A DNA stretch of 56,858 bases from Mucilaginibacter xinganensis (GTDB taxonomy: Bacteria > Bacteroidota > Bacteroidia > Sphingobacteriales > Sphingobacteriaceae). Location of the stretch: assembly GCA_026225055.1 (NCBI GenBank), contig JAMFSA010000174.1, positions 1-56,858 of the forward strand. The letters run 5' to 3'. A program made the translations under genes and the position numbers. Below, piece by piece: positions 33,657-43,486 of this stretch (its first letter is position 1; the number at the start of each line of letters is the position of its first letter). Under the pieces are notes generated by a model. That model ran no database searches, was not told the origin of the DNA, and saw only the letters and a list, made by a program, of their open reading frames with translations.

Positions 33657-35063
33657 TTACTTTTTCAGAACCAGGTAGCCGTAAGCTGCAAAATTGTATT
33701 GTGTGCCTAACGTAACGCTTGCGTTGGTTAAACCATTTGTCCAGGTTGAATTTTGCAAGCCAGCAGGTATATTAAAGGTTTGTGCAGTATTCCTGGCATT
33801 TACCAATACCAATACATCATCCGAACCTAAGGTTTTCTCAAAAGCAATAATATTAGAATCATTATACTGCGTTAAGGCACCGGTTTTAACAGCTTCGTGT
33901 GCCGCGCGGAAAGCCAGGATCTGCTTGTAGGCAGCTACCATATCCGGGTTTGCAGTATAATCAACCGGCACATTTGAGAATATGCTGATTGCGTTAGGAT
34001 AACCTACTTCCTGGCTATCATAGATCAATGGTACACCATTCATGTAGGCAGCCAATACAAATGCTGATAGTGCGCCTTGCTTGCCGTTATATTCGGTAAT
34101 AGTGCTACCATCTGATGATGCATCATCATGATTAGTGATATACCTTAATTTTGTGCCTGTTGATGGGATTGAATTGACCTCAGCCGTATTTGTAGTAAAC
34201 AAAGCACTTGGTGCCTGCGTGTTTGCATATACGCCTTTTAACGTACTGTAATAGCTAAACGCGTAATCCATCTGAAAGCCTGCACTAATTTCAGCACTGT
34301 TTGTGCCTTCCGCTAAATAGATCAATTTGTGGGTTTTTATATTGTTTAAGGTATCAAGTGCCTGAGCCCAGAAATCAGATGGGATATTATCAGCAAAATC
34401 ACAACGGTAACCATCAATGTTGGCGTTAAATATCCAGTATTTCATTGCCCTTATCATGGCGGTACGCATAGCGGCGCTGTTAAAGTTTAAAGCAGCTACA
34501 TCGGTATAAGTAGTTCCCGGAGGATATACTATATTGCCGTTTGAATCTTGCTGATACCATGATTTGTTGGAGATCCAGGCGTTATCCCATGAGGTATCAT
34601 TAGCCACCCAATCAAATATCACCGCCATGCCCAGTGCATGCGCTGCTGCAACCAGGTTACGCAGATCGGCCAGTGTACCGAAGTTTGAATTAACCCCGTT
34701 ATAATCCTTAACACAATAAGGCGAATTAATGCTTTTAAGCACTCCTACCGGGTACGTTGGCATCAACCATATAACATTTACACCAAGCGCTTTAATTGAA
34801 TCGAGCCTGGCCTGTACGCTCTGAAATGTTGCGGGTGAATAGGTTTGCGTATTCACCTCGTACATCACAATATCCTTGGTAGCAGGTACACCGGCATAAG
34901 GCGTGCCATATTGCGTAGGATCTTTATAAGTACTATCCTTAGTAGTAGTTGTAGTTGTTTTAGTAACGGTTGTTGGCCCGCTGTTTGATTTGCTGCAAGC
35001 AAAGCACAATAGCAAGGCGGGTAATAATACTGCATTCATTTTTAGTTTTCCACTTAATTTCAT
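33657..35063 (-). CDS. GH13 alpha-amylase-type lipoprotein
   Basis: A 468-residue lipoprotein: signal with lipobox-like CFAC (Cys23), a Ser/Thr-rich linker with a run of Thr (about 30-45), then a GH13 barrel (about 60-390) and a C-terminal beta-domain. Catalytic residues are the nucleophile Asp222 in GYRCDFADN, the acid Glu252 in YLAEGTN, and Asp313 in ITNHDD. Region I reads FDWVANDTS and lacks the common NH pair. It likely cuts starch or maltodextrin at the surface, like SusG in Bacteroides, but is shorter than SusG. It is the last gene of the operon, 19 bp after GH31 when the GH31 stop is used. Confidence 0.88.
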   Translation of the reverse strand: MKLSGKLKMNAVLLPALLLCFACSKSNSGPTTVTKTTTTTTKDSTYKDPTQYGTPYAGVPATKDIVMYEVNTQTYSPATFQSVQARLDSIKALGVNVIWLMPTYPVGVLKSINSPYCVKDYNGVNSNFGTLADLRNLVAAAHALGMAVIFDWVANDTSWDNAWISNKSWYQQDSNGNIVYPPGTTYTDVAALNFNSAAMRTAMIRAMKYWIFNANIDGYRCDFADNIPSDFWAQALDTLNNIKTHKLIYLAEGTNSAEISAGFQMDYAFSYYSTLKGVYANTQAPSALFTTNTAEVNSIPSTGTKLRYITNHDDASSDGSTITEYNGKQGALSAFVLAAYMNGVPLIYDSQEVGYPNAISIFSNVPVDYTANPDMVAAYKQILAFRAAHEAVKTGALTQYNDSNIIAFEKTLGSDDVLVLVNARNTAQTFNIPAGLQNSTWTNGLTNASVTLGTQYNFAAYGYLVLKK

Positions 35064-35082
35064 TCCACTTCTCCCTTTATGT

Positions 35083-37545
35083 TTATTTATAGTTTACTTG
35101 AATAGTTGTTGCTGCGTTATCAATAGTAACGCACTTAACCGCGCAGCTCTCCGTAGGATAAGCACTCCCCTGCGGATCTCCGCCTGCTGCCGCACCTAAA
35201 AACTGGAAGCTTGCACTTTGCAGTTTTAACTGGTTGTTACCTGTTTGTATTGTATTTGCCTGATCAAACCCATGCAATATCAGTTTAATATGTTTAAAAT
35301 GAGTTTTGTAATTCCCTTCGGCAGCATTAAATGTTATTGATTGGTTAGCTGGGTTAAAGTTAATCAGCCTTTTATAAAAATCGCCTTTTTGGTAGCCGAA
35401 GCTTTTGCCATCATCCTCATAATAAACAAAATGGTTTGCCGTAGGGCCATTGTAAACATGCACAAATAAGGTATCAACAGGCTGCTCTGCTGTTGATTGT
35501 ACCAGCGACTGCATTGGTATTATACTTCCACCTTTTACATACACAGGCAGCTTATTAAGGCTTAAAGGCACAATTTTTTCCTGCTTGCCATTTTCCTGCG
35601 ATCCGTTATACAGATCATACCATGTACCTTCGGGGAAATAGATCTTTCCATAATCTTTAGTGCTTTCAAACGGCGCTATCATAATACCGTTACCAAATTC
35701 ATATTGATTTTGATAATCGGCCCATAAAACTTTAGGGTCGAAAGTATAATCAATAGCCAGTGAGCGCATTACAGGCAAGCCATTTTGGGTTGATTCATAA
35801 AATCCTGAATAAATGTATGGCAGCAATTGGTAACGCAGGCTGATATAGTTACGTGTAATATCCAAAACATCTTCGCCAAATGTCCATGGCTCGGCAGCTT
35901 TGCTGTTAAATGCCGTGTGATTACGATAGTACGGTATAAAAGCCCCCAGTTCCATCCAACGGGCGTACAATGTGGTTGTAGGGTTACCTGTGAAACCACC
36001 GATATCCATCCCCGTAAATGAAACACCACTTAAACCTAAGCTGTTCATTAAGCGCACGCCTTGCAGCATGTGGTCTTCTTCGGCGCGATTATCGCCTGTC
36101 CATATAGCGGTGTAGCGCTGCAGGCCGGCAAAGCCCGAGCGTGTTAAAATAAACGGACGCTCTTTAAACTGTATTAAAGCGCCCTCGTAGCTTGAACGGG
36201 CCATTTGCATACCATAAATATTATGCGCCTGCAAATGGCTCGTTTGGTGGCCGTCATAATTAAATAATACGTTATCCGGCATTTTTGATCCCCAGGTAGC
36301 TATCTCGTTCATATCATTCCAGATACCGCTAACGCCAGACTCAGCAAAAAATTTAACCTGACTATGCCACCAGTCGCGGCCTTTTTGACTTGTAAAATCA
36401 TTAAAATTACACCAGCCCGGCCAAACAGCACCTACATAAGGCTGGCCATCGGGATATTTGATGTATACATCACTTTTTAAACCGCTTTCATAAGCAGGTG
36501 CACCGGGCGCTACTTTAATACCAGGATCAACGATCACCGTGGTTTTAAAGCCCAGCTTGTTCAATTCGGCATTCATACCTGCCGGATCAGGGAAACGGTT
36601 CTTGTTCCAGGTGAAAAGCTGGTATTTATCCATATAATGGATATCAAGGGTAATACCATCGGCAGGGATATGTTTTTCGCGCAGGGTATGTGCTATGCGC
36701 ATTACTTCCGCTTCAGGATAATAACTATAGCGATTTTGCTGATAGCCTAACGACCATAGTGGCGGCAACGGCATACGGCCCGTTAAATAAGTATAAGAAG
36801 TAATTATATCGGCAAGGCGCTTGTGATAAATGAAGTAATAGTTCATTTCGCCGCCACGTGCCCCAAATGAGGAGAAACGGTTGGTACTCGCCCCAAAGTT
36901 GAAGTCGGTTTGATAAGTATTATCGAGGAAAATACCATAGTTTAAACCATGGTGAATACCTATATAAAACGGGATGCTTGAATAAAGCGGATCTTGGGTA
37001 ATGCTATAACCATAAGTATCGGTGTTCCAGTTGGTGTACCCGCTCCCGGTCCTGTCAAGGTTTCCGGTTTTTTCGCCCAGGCCTATGAAGTGCTCATCGG
37101 GCTGTAATTTTTTGTAATCAGTTACAGATTCATTTACCCACGAGGTTGATAAACCTTTATCATCTTCATTTATAACCTGCCCATCGGGCGTATAATAGGT
37201 TATGGCAAATGGTTGTTTTTGTATTACCGCTTTTAATGAATCGGTAACGATATCAATTTCGGTATCCGTTTGTTTAATGTTAGCCTTAACCACTATTGGT
37301 TTGCCAACCACAGCGTACGAAAAATCGGGTGATAACGCTTTTTTATCCATACGCACCCTTATAACCGATGGTGTATAAACGGTTATTTCGGCATTGGCGT
37401 TGCTGGTGGTAATGCTAACCTTTTGATCTTCGATCTTAACCGAGGTTACATTTCCAACATTTTTTACGGGGCTTTGCTGGCAATAACCAGCAGTCATCAT
37501 AAATAAAGAAAGGGCGGGAACAATAACAGAATATTTTTTTTTCAT
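35083..37545 (-). CDS. GH31 alpha-glucosidase-type enzyme
   Basis: An 820-residue exported enzyme: a signal peptide (ending near GYCQQ), an N-terminal beta-sandwich, a GH31 barrel (about 255-590) and C-terminal beta-domains with a DUF5110-like end. The nucleophile is Asp411 in SGIWNDMNE and the acid/base Asp485 in IWTGDNRAEED. Members hydrolyse alpha-glucosides (alpha-glucosidase, alpha-xylosidase and others); alongside GH13 and a SusE-like protein, an alpha-glucosidase for maltodextrins is favoured, in the place SusB (GH97) holds in Bacteroides. The start is set at ATG 37545 because the longer frame begins at TTG inside an intercistronic hairpin. Confidence 0.9.
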   Translation of the reverse strand: MKKKYSVIVPALSLFMMTAGYCQQSPVKNVGNVTSVKIEDQKVSITTSNANAEITVYTPSVIRVRMDKKALSPDFSYAVVGKPIVVKANIKQTDTEIDIVTDSLKAVIQKQPFAITYYTPDGQVINEDDKGLSTSWVNESVTDYKKLQPDEHFIGLGEKTGNLDRTGSGYTNWNTDTYGYSITQDPLYSSIPFYIGIHHGLNYGIFLDNTYQTDFNFGASTNRFSSFGARGGEMNYYFIYHKRLADIITSYTYLTGRMPLPPLWSLGYQQNRYSYYPEAEVMRIAHTLREKHIPADGITLDIHYMDKYQLFTWNKNRFPDPAGMNAELNKLGFKTTVIVDPGIKVAPGAPAYESGLKSDVYIKYPDGQPYVGAVWPGWCNFNDFTSQKGRDWWHSQVKFFAESGVSGIWNDMNEIATWGSKMPDNVLFNYDGHQTSHLQAHNIYGMQMARSSYEGALIQFKERPFILTRSGFAGLQRYTAIWTGDNRAEEDHMLQGVRLMNSLGLSGVSFTGMDIGGFTGNPTTTLYARWMELGAFIPYYRNHTAFNSKAAEPWTFGEDVLDITRNYISLRYQLLPYIYSGFYESTQNGLPVMRSLAIDYTFDPKVLWADYQNQYEFGNGIMIAPFESTKDYGKIYFPEGTWYDLYNGSQENGKQEKIVPLSLNKLPVYVKGGSIIPMQSLVQSTAEQPVDTLFVHVYNGPTANHFVYYEDDGKSFGYQKGDFYKRLINFNPANQSITFNAAEGNYKTHFKHIKLILHGFDQANTIQTGNNQLKLQSASFQFLGAAAGGDPQGSAYPTESCAVKCVTIDNAATTIQVNYK

Positions 37546-37557
37546 TGCAGAAATTAT

Positions 37558-37592
37558 AAAGAGCAGCAAGCGATAACCGCTTACTGCTCTTT
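37558..37592 (-). terminator. Hairpin between the susE-like and GH31 genes (possible attenuator)
   Basis: GAGCAG-C-AAGCG and CGCTT-A-CTGCTC form an 11-bp stem with one mismatch around an ATAAC loop, with T-rich sequence on the leftward side (TTTATAATTT). It sits 13 bp ahead of the GH31 ATG and 9 bp past the susE-like stop, placing it as an internal partial terminator that separates binding/transport genes from enzyme genes. Confidence 0.65.
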
Positions 37593-37600
37593 TATTTTAG

Positions 37601-38644
37601 TTAATCTTGAGTTACCGTATAGGTATAAGTTTTCGATGCTGATTTGGTCATATCAATAGTGATGGTATAGGTACCGGCAGTAGTGATATTAATTGCCCCA
37701 GGATCATTAAAAATAAGCGTTCCTGCAAGTGCGTTTGAATCGCCAGGACCATAGTTAACATCCCAGCCATCATTTGCACGGAATTTTAACGCTCCTGCGG
37801 CAAGGGCTGTTTTTATTGTCCATGTGCCCTGTTTTGAACCAACGGTCATTGCTGTTGAAGAATTCCATTGACCCGCGGTTGCGGTACCTATTATACCCAT
37901 AGTTTGTATATAAACTACTGAATAGGTTAAAGCCTGGATATCAGCATCCAGCAAATACTCACCTGCATTAGCGTAACCAATACCACCGGCATTACCATCG
38001 GTAGTTAACTTTCCGTTGCCGCCGTCACCATAATTAATATGGTTATAATCAGGGGCCGACGTAAACTTAAAGTTACCCGCCGCGCTGAAATAGGCATAAC
38101 CTTCATACTGGGTTGGTGTAGTTAAACCTTGTATGGTTGGTGCTGTTGACGGTGTGTAGTTCTGGTATGAACCCGGTAACCACAGTTGATTTAACTGCAA
38201 TGATGTAAACGCGATCTTAACCGGTGCTGAATAAGTGGTATCCTTACCATAAATTGCCGAACCTACTCTTAATTGCAGGTTTGTTGTGCTGTTTGGAGCA
38301 AGATTTAATCCGCTTATCAATTCATTGTTTAAGTTATTGTAGCTTATTGAGAATGCATTTTTTTGCGTTAGGTTGGCAAGTGTGGTAGAAGTTTTAAAGC
38401 TCGTACCATCTACACCTACCTGCACAAAGTAATTAACAACTGCTGATACGCCATAACTTGCCGAACTCCAGGTTACGTTAAGTGTTTGCGCCGAGTCGGC
38501 AACGGTTACTGCTATTGCGGTACCATCTGCCGGGCTGCTAATTACCGGGGCGGTAATAGTACCTACGGTAACCAGCTTGTCTTTTTTGCAGGCCTGCAGC
38601 AAGGCAAAGCTCAAAACAGCTGCTATAATGAATATTTTTTTCAT
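37601..38644 (-). CDS. SusE-like starch-binding outer-membrane lipoprotein
   Basis: A 347-residue lipoprotein: lipobox LQAC (Cys19), a SusE-type Ig-like N-terminal domain (about 25-145, with VTWSSASYGVSAVVNYFVQV), then two tandem carbohydrate-binding-like units (about 150-245 and 250-347). Each unit shows LWLPGSYQNYTP-like or WTIKTALAAGALKFRANDGWDVNYG-like strands, the SusE/SusF pattern for binding starch helices with aromatic residues. It holds polymer at the cell surface. The gene is 13 bp after susD and belongs to the same operon. The family match is good; it is marked SusE-like because SusE and SusF are hard to separate by eye. Confidence 0.85.
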   Translation of the reverse strand: MKKIFIIAAVLSFALLQACKKDKLVTVGTITAPVISSPADGTAIAVTVADSAQTLNVTWSSASYGVSAVVNYFVQVGVDGTSFKTSTTLANLTQKNAFSISYNNLNNELISGLNLAPNSTTNLQLRVGSAIYGKDTTYSAPVKIAFTSLQLNQLWLPGSYQNYTPSTAPTIQGLTTPTQYEGYAYFSAAGNFKFTSAPDYNHINYGDGGNGKLTTDGNAGGIGYANAGEYLLDADIQALTYSVVYIQTMGIIGTATAGQWNSSTAMTVGSKQGTWTIKTALAAGALKFRANDGWDVNYGPGDSNALAGTLIFNDPGAINITTAGTYTITIDMTKSASKTYTYTVTQD

Positions 38645-38657
38645 GATGATGATTTTT

Positions 38658-40259
38658 TTAATAGCCTGGGTTTTGTTTTAAGTTACTATTCAACTGAAGA
38701 TCAGATGCTGGCAGCGGGAATATGTTTAAGTGCGCATCAGTAGCTGTTCCACCTTTTACATTTCCTTTCCAATCCCACAGGTATGAACCTCCTGTAAATA
38801 ATCCGAAACGGATCAGGTCGGTCCTTCTGAACATTTCCCAATACAATTCACGGCCACGCTCATCTATCATAAAGCTTAAATTAAGCTGTCCCGCTGTTAT
38901 ATCGCCAGCTTTACCGCCATAAGCTCTTTCCCTTAAAGCATTAATATAAGTAAGCGCGGTACCTGCATCACCACCTGCACCACCACGTAATACAGCTTCG
39001 GCATAGTTTAAGTAAACCTCACCTAACCTGAATAATGGGAAGTCGGTATCAACAAAAGTGTTGTTTGAGCCCGCCACACCTGTTGAGGTTACGTTCTTCC
39101 ATTTTGCTGATAAGTATCCTTCGGCAAATATGGTTGGATCGGCAATTGGGCCCAGCGTTTGGCCCGCAGTATAAAAGATCGCTCTTTGATCTGTTTTGCC
39201 AGTAGCGTCAGGGAATACTTTGGTAACGAAGGTATTGGTCATACGGTTACCCGCCCAGCCACCACTTGAAATGCCAAACTCATTGGTAGCATCTTCAGAA
39301 CCACCTACACCGGCGTGGATAATGAACGTTACATCGCCATAACTTTGTGTGTTTAGTCCATTTTCTGCAAAAGGTAATATTATTTCATCACGATCTGCAT
39401 TATTATCAGCCAAAAATAATTGCTGATAGTTAGGATGCAATGAATATTTACCTGAAGCAATGATCTTATTTGAGTAAGTGATACAATCGGTATAACGGTC
39501 AGTGCCTGAGAATACCTGCGCGTTCAGATACAACCTGCTTAATAAAGCCCAGTCAGCAGCCTCGTCAATACGTGCATATTCATTTGTAGCCGGAGCTGCA
39601 AGTAAAGTTTGTATAGCAAGCAACTCTGATTCAACATATTTGAACAGATCGCCTCTTGAAATTTGTTTAGGTGTAAATGTACCCGGAAGATCCGCTTCAG
39701 TAGCGAAAGGCACATTCCCGTACATATCCATGGCACACTCGTAAAAATATGCTCTTAAAAAGCGGGCTTCAGCTAAATATTGTTGTGCAGTTGATGCTGA
39801 TAAGCCCGATGGAAGCGAGCCAAGTTTGGCGTTTATATCTCTTATATATTCATTACAGTACGCTATGTTTACGAATATCCTGTTATACATTAAGCCTACA
39901 TAAAGGTTTTCGTCAGACCAAATACCGCCGTGGTATTCTACCAGGCCGCCGTCGCCCCAGGCATTGATACACTCATCAGTAGTAACTTCTTCTGCCGCCC
40001 AATACTCACGCATAAAACAGGCTGTACCCTGATCTGCTGCAGCTATATCAGGTTCGTTGAAGTTCGAATTTTGACCTGAAATACCTATTGAGGCATACAA
40101 TTTGGCTAAACCACCTATAATGGCGTCCGGCGTATCATATACATTGCCCGAAGTTTTAACCAAAGGGTCAATAGGCACCGTATTTAATTTTTTAGTACAA
40201 GACGTGGTAGACAAGACCGTCAAGGCTACCAGAGTTGAAAATATCTTATATGATTTCAT
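38658..40259 (-). CDS. SusD-family glycan-binding lipoprotein (alpha-glucan PUL)
   Basis: A 533-residue lipoprotein with signal and lipobox-like TTSC, mature start CTKKLNTVPIDPL, helical repeats (about 150-260) and the SusD C-terminal signature MIDERGRELYWEMFRRTDLIR followed by the closing NPGY. It would cap the SusC partner and bind malto-oligosaccharides. The start is set at ATG 40259 (MKSYKIFS), which gives a normal signal peptide; the longer frame from 40286 would overlap susC and begin with an unusual MQVFNIKDI. It follows susC by 13 bp. Ligand inferred from the GH13, GH31 and SusE-like neighbours. Confidence 0.92.
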   Translation of the reverse strand: MKSYKIFSTLVALTVLSTTSCTKKLNTVPIDPLVKTSGNVYDTPDAIIGGLAKLYASIGISGQNSNFNEPDIAAADQGTACFMREYWAAEEVTTDECINAWGDGGLVEYHGGIWSDENLYVGLMYNRIFVNIAYCNEYIRDINAKLGSLPSGLSASTAQQYLAEARFLRAYFYECAMDMYGNVPFATEADLPGTFTPKQISRGDLFKYVESELLAIQTLLAAPATNEYARIDEAADWALLSRLYLNAQVFSGTDRYTDCITYSNKIIASGKYSLHPNYQQLFLADNNADRDEIILPFAENGLNTQSYGDVTFIIHAGVGGSEDATNEFGISSGGWAGNRMTNTFVTKVFPDATGKTDQRAIFYTAGQTLGPIADPTIFAEGYLSAKWKNVTSTGVAGSNNTFVDTDFPLFRLGEVYLNYAEAVLRGGAGGDAGTALTYINALRERAYGGKAGDITAGQLNLSFMIDERGRELYWEMFRRTDLIRFGLFTGGSYLWDWKGNVKGGTATDAHLNIFPLPASDLQLNSNLKQNPGY

Positions 40260-40272
40260 AATATCTTTTATA

Positions 40273-43200
40273 TTAAAAACTTGCATTTAAACCCAATTGA
40301 TAAATACGGGCCCTTGGGAAGAAATTGTTATCCAGGCCACCGGATATTTCAGGATCTAAACCTTTGTAAGGGGTAATTGTAAATACATTTTGTACACCAA
40401 GGCTTAACCTTAGCTTCAATTTGTTTTTAACATAAGTAGGGAAAGTGTAGCCCAGGTTCATATTATCCATTTTGAAGAATGACGCGTTCTGTATGTAATA
40501 ATCAGACTGATCGGTCATTAAAGCAGTTGTAAACTGTGTTGCACTTGCATTGGTGGTTTGGTTTGATAAATAACCAAGTGATGAATATAAACCACGGTAT
40601 GTACTGTTGGCCGCTACGTTATTATAATCATAGTTTCCTAAACTTACCCTGCCTGAGAAACTGAAATCAAATCTTTTATAACCAATATCTGAGTTAATAC
40701 CCATCAATACTGTTGGGTTAGGGCTGTGATCAAAATATAAATCGCTGCTGTTTATCTGGCCATCACCGTTCCTGTCCACAAAACCACCTTCTATTGGTTT
40801 ACCATTTTTATCATATATCTGTTGGTACACATAAAATGAGTTGATAGGTAAACCTACTTGTTGGTATTGTATAACACCTGAAGTTGTTCCCTGAATGGTT
40901 GAATTTGTATTTGCCTGTATAAAGCCAGGGTTGTTACCACCTATTAATTTTGTGATCTTATTTTTGTTAAAGCTTACGTTATAACCTAATTGCCAGTGCC
41001 AGTCTTTTTGAGCGATTATTACTGCATTTAATGCTAATTCAGCGCCCTTATTTTCCATATCACCAACATTTTCAAGTACGGTTGAGCCAAAGTTTGTTAA
41101 TGCAATTACATTCACAATATTTAGCAAATTGGATGTTTTTTTGCGATATACATCAACACTACCGGTTAAGCGGTCATTAAAGAAGCCGAAATCCAAACCA
41201 ATATTAGCTGTTGTGGTCGACTCCCATTTTATACCTGCATCATATGCGCTTGGGCGCTGTGTATAGTAAAATGTATCACCAAACTGATACCTTGACGCGG
41301 CATCACTTGTTACAAAAGTTGCCTGGTAAGGATAGTTATTATTATTACCCAAATCCTGCTGACCTGTAGTACCATAACCCAAACGTAATTTCAGGTTTGA
41401 GAACACAGTGCTACCCTTCATAAAGTCTTCGTCCATAATTTTCCAGGCAAATGCTCCTGCCGGGAAAACACCAAACCTGTATTGCGGACCAAATTTCGAA
41501 GTACCGTCGTCTCTTATCGTGAAGGTAAGTTCATACTTTTGATCAAAGGTGTAGTTTAACCTTCCAAAAAATGAGATCAGTTTATAATCTGTCCTGTAAG
41601 GGAATGCTGTAACCTGCGTTTGAGCCACATCTGATTGAACTAAATTACCTTCGGTATAAAAATCAGAATAAGAGTATCCTGCCGTTGCATCAATAACGCT
41701 TTTTATTGATTTAATATCCTTTTTGTAATTCAGGTAAAATTCTCCCAGTATATTGCGGTTAACTGAGTTGTAATTTTTTAACTGACCACCCATAGCAACA
41801 GGTGTGTACACCCATTGCGTACTATCCAAAACGTCATTTTTACCAAAGTCCAGAGCATAATCATAACCAAGGTTTACATTAGCGCGCAGGCCTTCAATAC
41901 CTGGTATTTTATAATCCATCTGTACGTTACCAATACTTCTTCTTTCTGTTGAAGTATTGTTGGTTTCATTTAAACGAGCAACAGGGTTAGCTGTTGCCAA
42001 GGTAACAGGCGGGCCATTAATGTCAGACGGGCCACCTGTTGTCCAGGTAGTATAACCTCTGTATAACGTGTTACCATTATAAACCGGTTGTGTTGGGTCA
42101 TAATTAACTGCGCTGCCAATAGCTTGCTGGTCGGCAAAGTTGTTGGTATTATATAAACCCTTTAAGTTTACGTGAACATTTAAAGTATGGTTAAAAAAGC
42201 TGGGATCTAAACCTACCGAAATTGTAGTACGTTGAAAATTGTAGGTTTTTAATACCCCATCAGCATCATCATACCCAACTGATACGCGGTAAGGCATATT
42301 TTTAGCCATCCCTGCAATGCTTATGTTCTGATCATCGCCAAATGCTTTGTGATAGATCTGATCCTGCCAGTTAGTGTTGGCATTACCAAGCAGTGCCTGG
42401 GCAGCGGCCTCGGCGCCCGGAGTAGAAAAAGATGAGGGGCTGTTAATTAAAGCCCGAAACTGATTGGCAGTATAAACAGGAACTTCTTTAGGAATTACCG
42501 ATAATGAAGCTGTGTTATTGTAATTGATTGTAAGTTCTTTTGTACCGCGTTTGGTAGTGATCAAAATTACCCCGCTTGATCCTCTTGAACCATAAATAGC
42601 AGTTGCAGAGGCATCTTTTAACACGGTAACATTTTCAACATCATCGGGGTTAATACCTGCTAAAATGTTAGCCGAACCACCCTGAACTACGTTGCTTATT
42701 GGCACACCATCAATTACTATCAGCGGATCGCTGCTCGCGTTTAATGAAGTGGTACCGCGAATACGGATAGTAGATGCGTTACCGGGTGCGCCGCTGTTTG
42801 ATGTAATAGTTACACCCGGCAGTTTGCCCGAAATAGCATCCTGTATGGTGTTTACGGCGCCTTTGTTAAAATCTTTTGCGGTAATTACATCAATAGCACC
42901 AGTCGCATCAGCTTTTTTAACCGTGCCGTACCCAATTACGGCTACCTGGTTAAGTAATACTGATGATGATTTTAGCTGAAGGTTTACCACAAGCCCGTTA
43001 GCTACAGTAACCGGCTTCTCAAGCGGCTCGTAGCCAATGTAACGTACTACGAGTGTTTGCTGGCCGCCCGGAGCGTTTGCTAATTTGAAATAGCCATTTA
43101 CATCAGTACCGGCACTAATACTTGTGCCCTTTATAATAACTGTTGCACCTGGCAGAGGCAGGTTCTCCTCGTCAACAATCCGGCCTGTTATTGTGCTTGA

Positions 43201-43275
43201 TTGAGCTACTACCCAATTGGACAAGCAAATAAAAAGTAGCAGAAAACTGTACCTTAAAAAGTAAATCTTTTTCAT
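40273..43275 (-). CDS. SusC-family TonB-dependent transporter (alpha-glucan PUL)
   Basis: A 1000-residue outer-membrane transporter: signal peptide 1-24 (ending WVVAQ), carboxypeptidase-regulatory domain (about 28-105), TonB-box region NQVAVIGYGTVKK (about 109-121), plug (about 120-240, with VTVLKDASATAIYGSRGSSG) and a barrel ending NASF. It would import maltodextrins with its SusD partner. It is only distantly similar to the SusC of the beta-glucan PUL. The upstream gap to susR (43276-43486) carries repeated AATATAGA motifs that may be regulator sites. Family certain. Confidence 0.95.
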   Translation of the reverse strand: MKKIYFLRYSFLLLFICLSNWVVAQSSTITGRIVDEENLPLPGATVIIKGTSISAGTDVNGYFKLANAPGGQQTLVVRYIGYEPLEKPVTVANGLVVNLQLKSSSVLLNQVAVIGYGTVKKADATGAIDVITAKDFNKGAVNTIQDAISGKLPGVTITSNSGAPGNASTIRIRGTTSLNASSDPLIVIDGVPISNVVQGGSANILAGINPDDVENVTVLKDASATAIYGSRGSSGVILITTKRGTKELTINYNNTASLSVIPKEVPVYTANQFRALINSPSSFSTPGAEAAAQALLGNANTNWQDQIYHKAFGDDQNISIAGMAKNMPYRVSVGYDDADGVLKTYNFQRTTISVGLDPSFFNHTLNVHVNLKGLYNTNNFADQQAIGSAVNYDPTQPVYNGNTLYRGYTTWTTGGPSDINGPPVTLATANPVARLNETNNTSTERRSIGNVQMDYKIPGIEGLRANVNLGYDYALDFGKNDVLDSTQWVYTPVAMGGQLKNYNSVNRNILGEFYLNYKKDIKSIKSVIDATAGYSYSDFYTEGNLVQSDVAQTQVTAFPYRTDYKLISFFGRLNYTFDQKYELTFTIRDDGTSKFGPQYRFGVFPAGAFAWKIMDEDFMKGSTVFSNLKLRLGYGTTGQQDLGNNNNYPYQATFVTSDAASRYQFGDTFYYTQRPSAYDAGIKWESTTTANIGLDFGFFNDRLTGSVDVYRKKTSNLLNIVNVIALTNFGSTVLENVGDMENKGAELALNAVIIAQKDWHWQLGYNVSFNKNKITKLIGGNNPGFIQANTNSTIQGTTSGVIQYQQVGLPINSFYVYQQIYDKNGKPIEGGFVDRNGDGQINSSDLYFDHSPNPTVLMGINSDIGYKRFDFSFSGRVSLGNYDYNNVAANSTYRGLYSSLGYLSNQTTNASATQFTTALMTDQSDYYIQNASFFKMDNMNLGYTFPTYVKNKLKLRLSLGVQNVFTITPYKGLDPEISGGLDNNFFPRARIYQLGLNASF

Positions 43276-43379
43276 TCATTTATTGGTTTAAAATTGGTTA
43301 AACTGGAATTGGTTCTTCTGGCCTAATTCCGAATCAAAGAAAGGTGGATGAAAATTCAAAGACAACAGTGGCAACCCCC

Positions 43380-43462
43380 AATATAGAAAATATTAGATCT
43401 ATATTGACACAACAAATTGATAATGAATTAATTAAACCCAAATCAATTAGGGTTAATATAGA
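43380..43462 (-). promoter_or_regulatory. Repeated and inverted AATATAGA motifs upstream of susC
   Basis: AATATAGA occurs at 43380-43387 and 43455-43462, with its reverse complement TCTATATT at 43398-43405. The first and last of the left group form an 8-bp inverted repeat with a 10-bp spacer. All lie in the 211-bp gap between the susR-like gene and susC. They are candidate binding sites for the adjacent regulator. AT-rich words recur by chance in such DNA, so this is a candidate only. Confidence 0.5.
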
Positions 43463-43486
43463 TTTAAAATTCTGAAAAAAGGCGAT

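Noticed and set aside
40260..40286. Longer start for the second susD gene overlapping susC
   Set aside because: The extra nine residues break the lipoprotein signal pattern; ATG at 40259 gives a normal signal and leaves a 13-bp gap.
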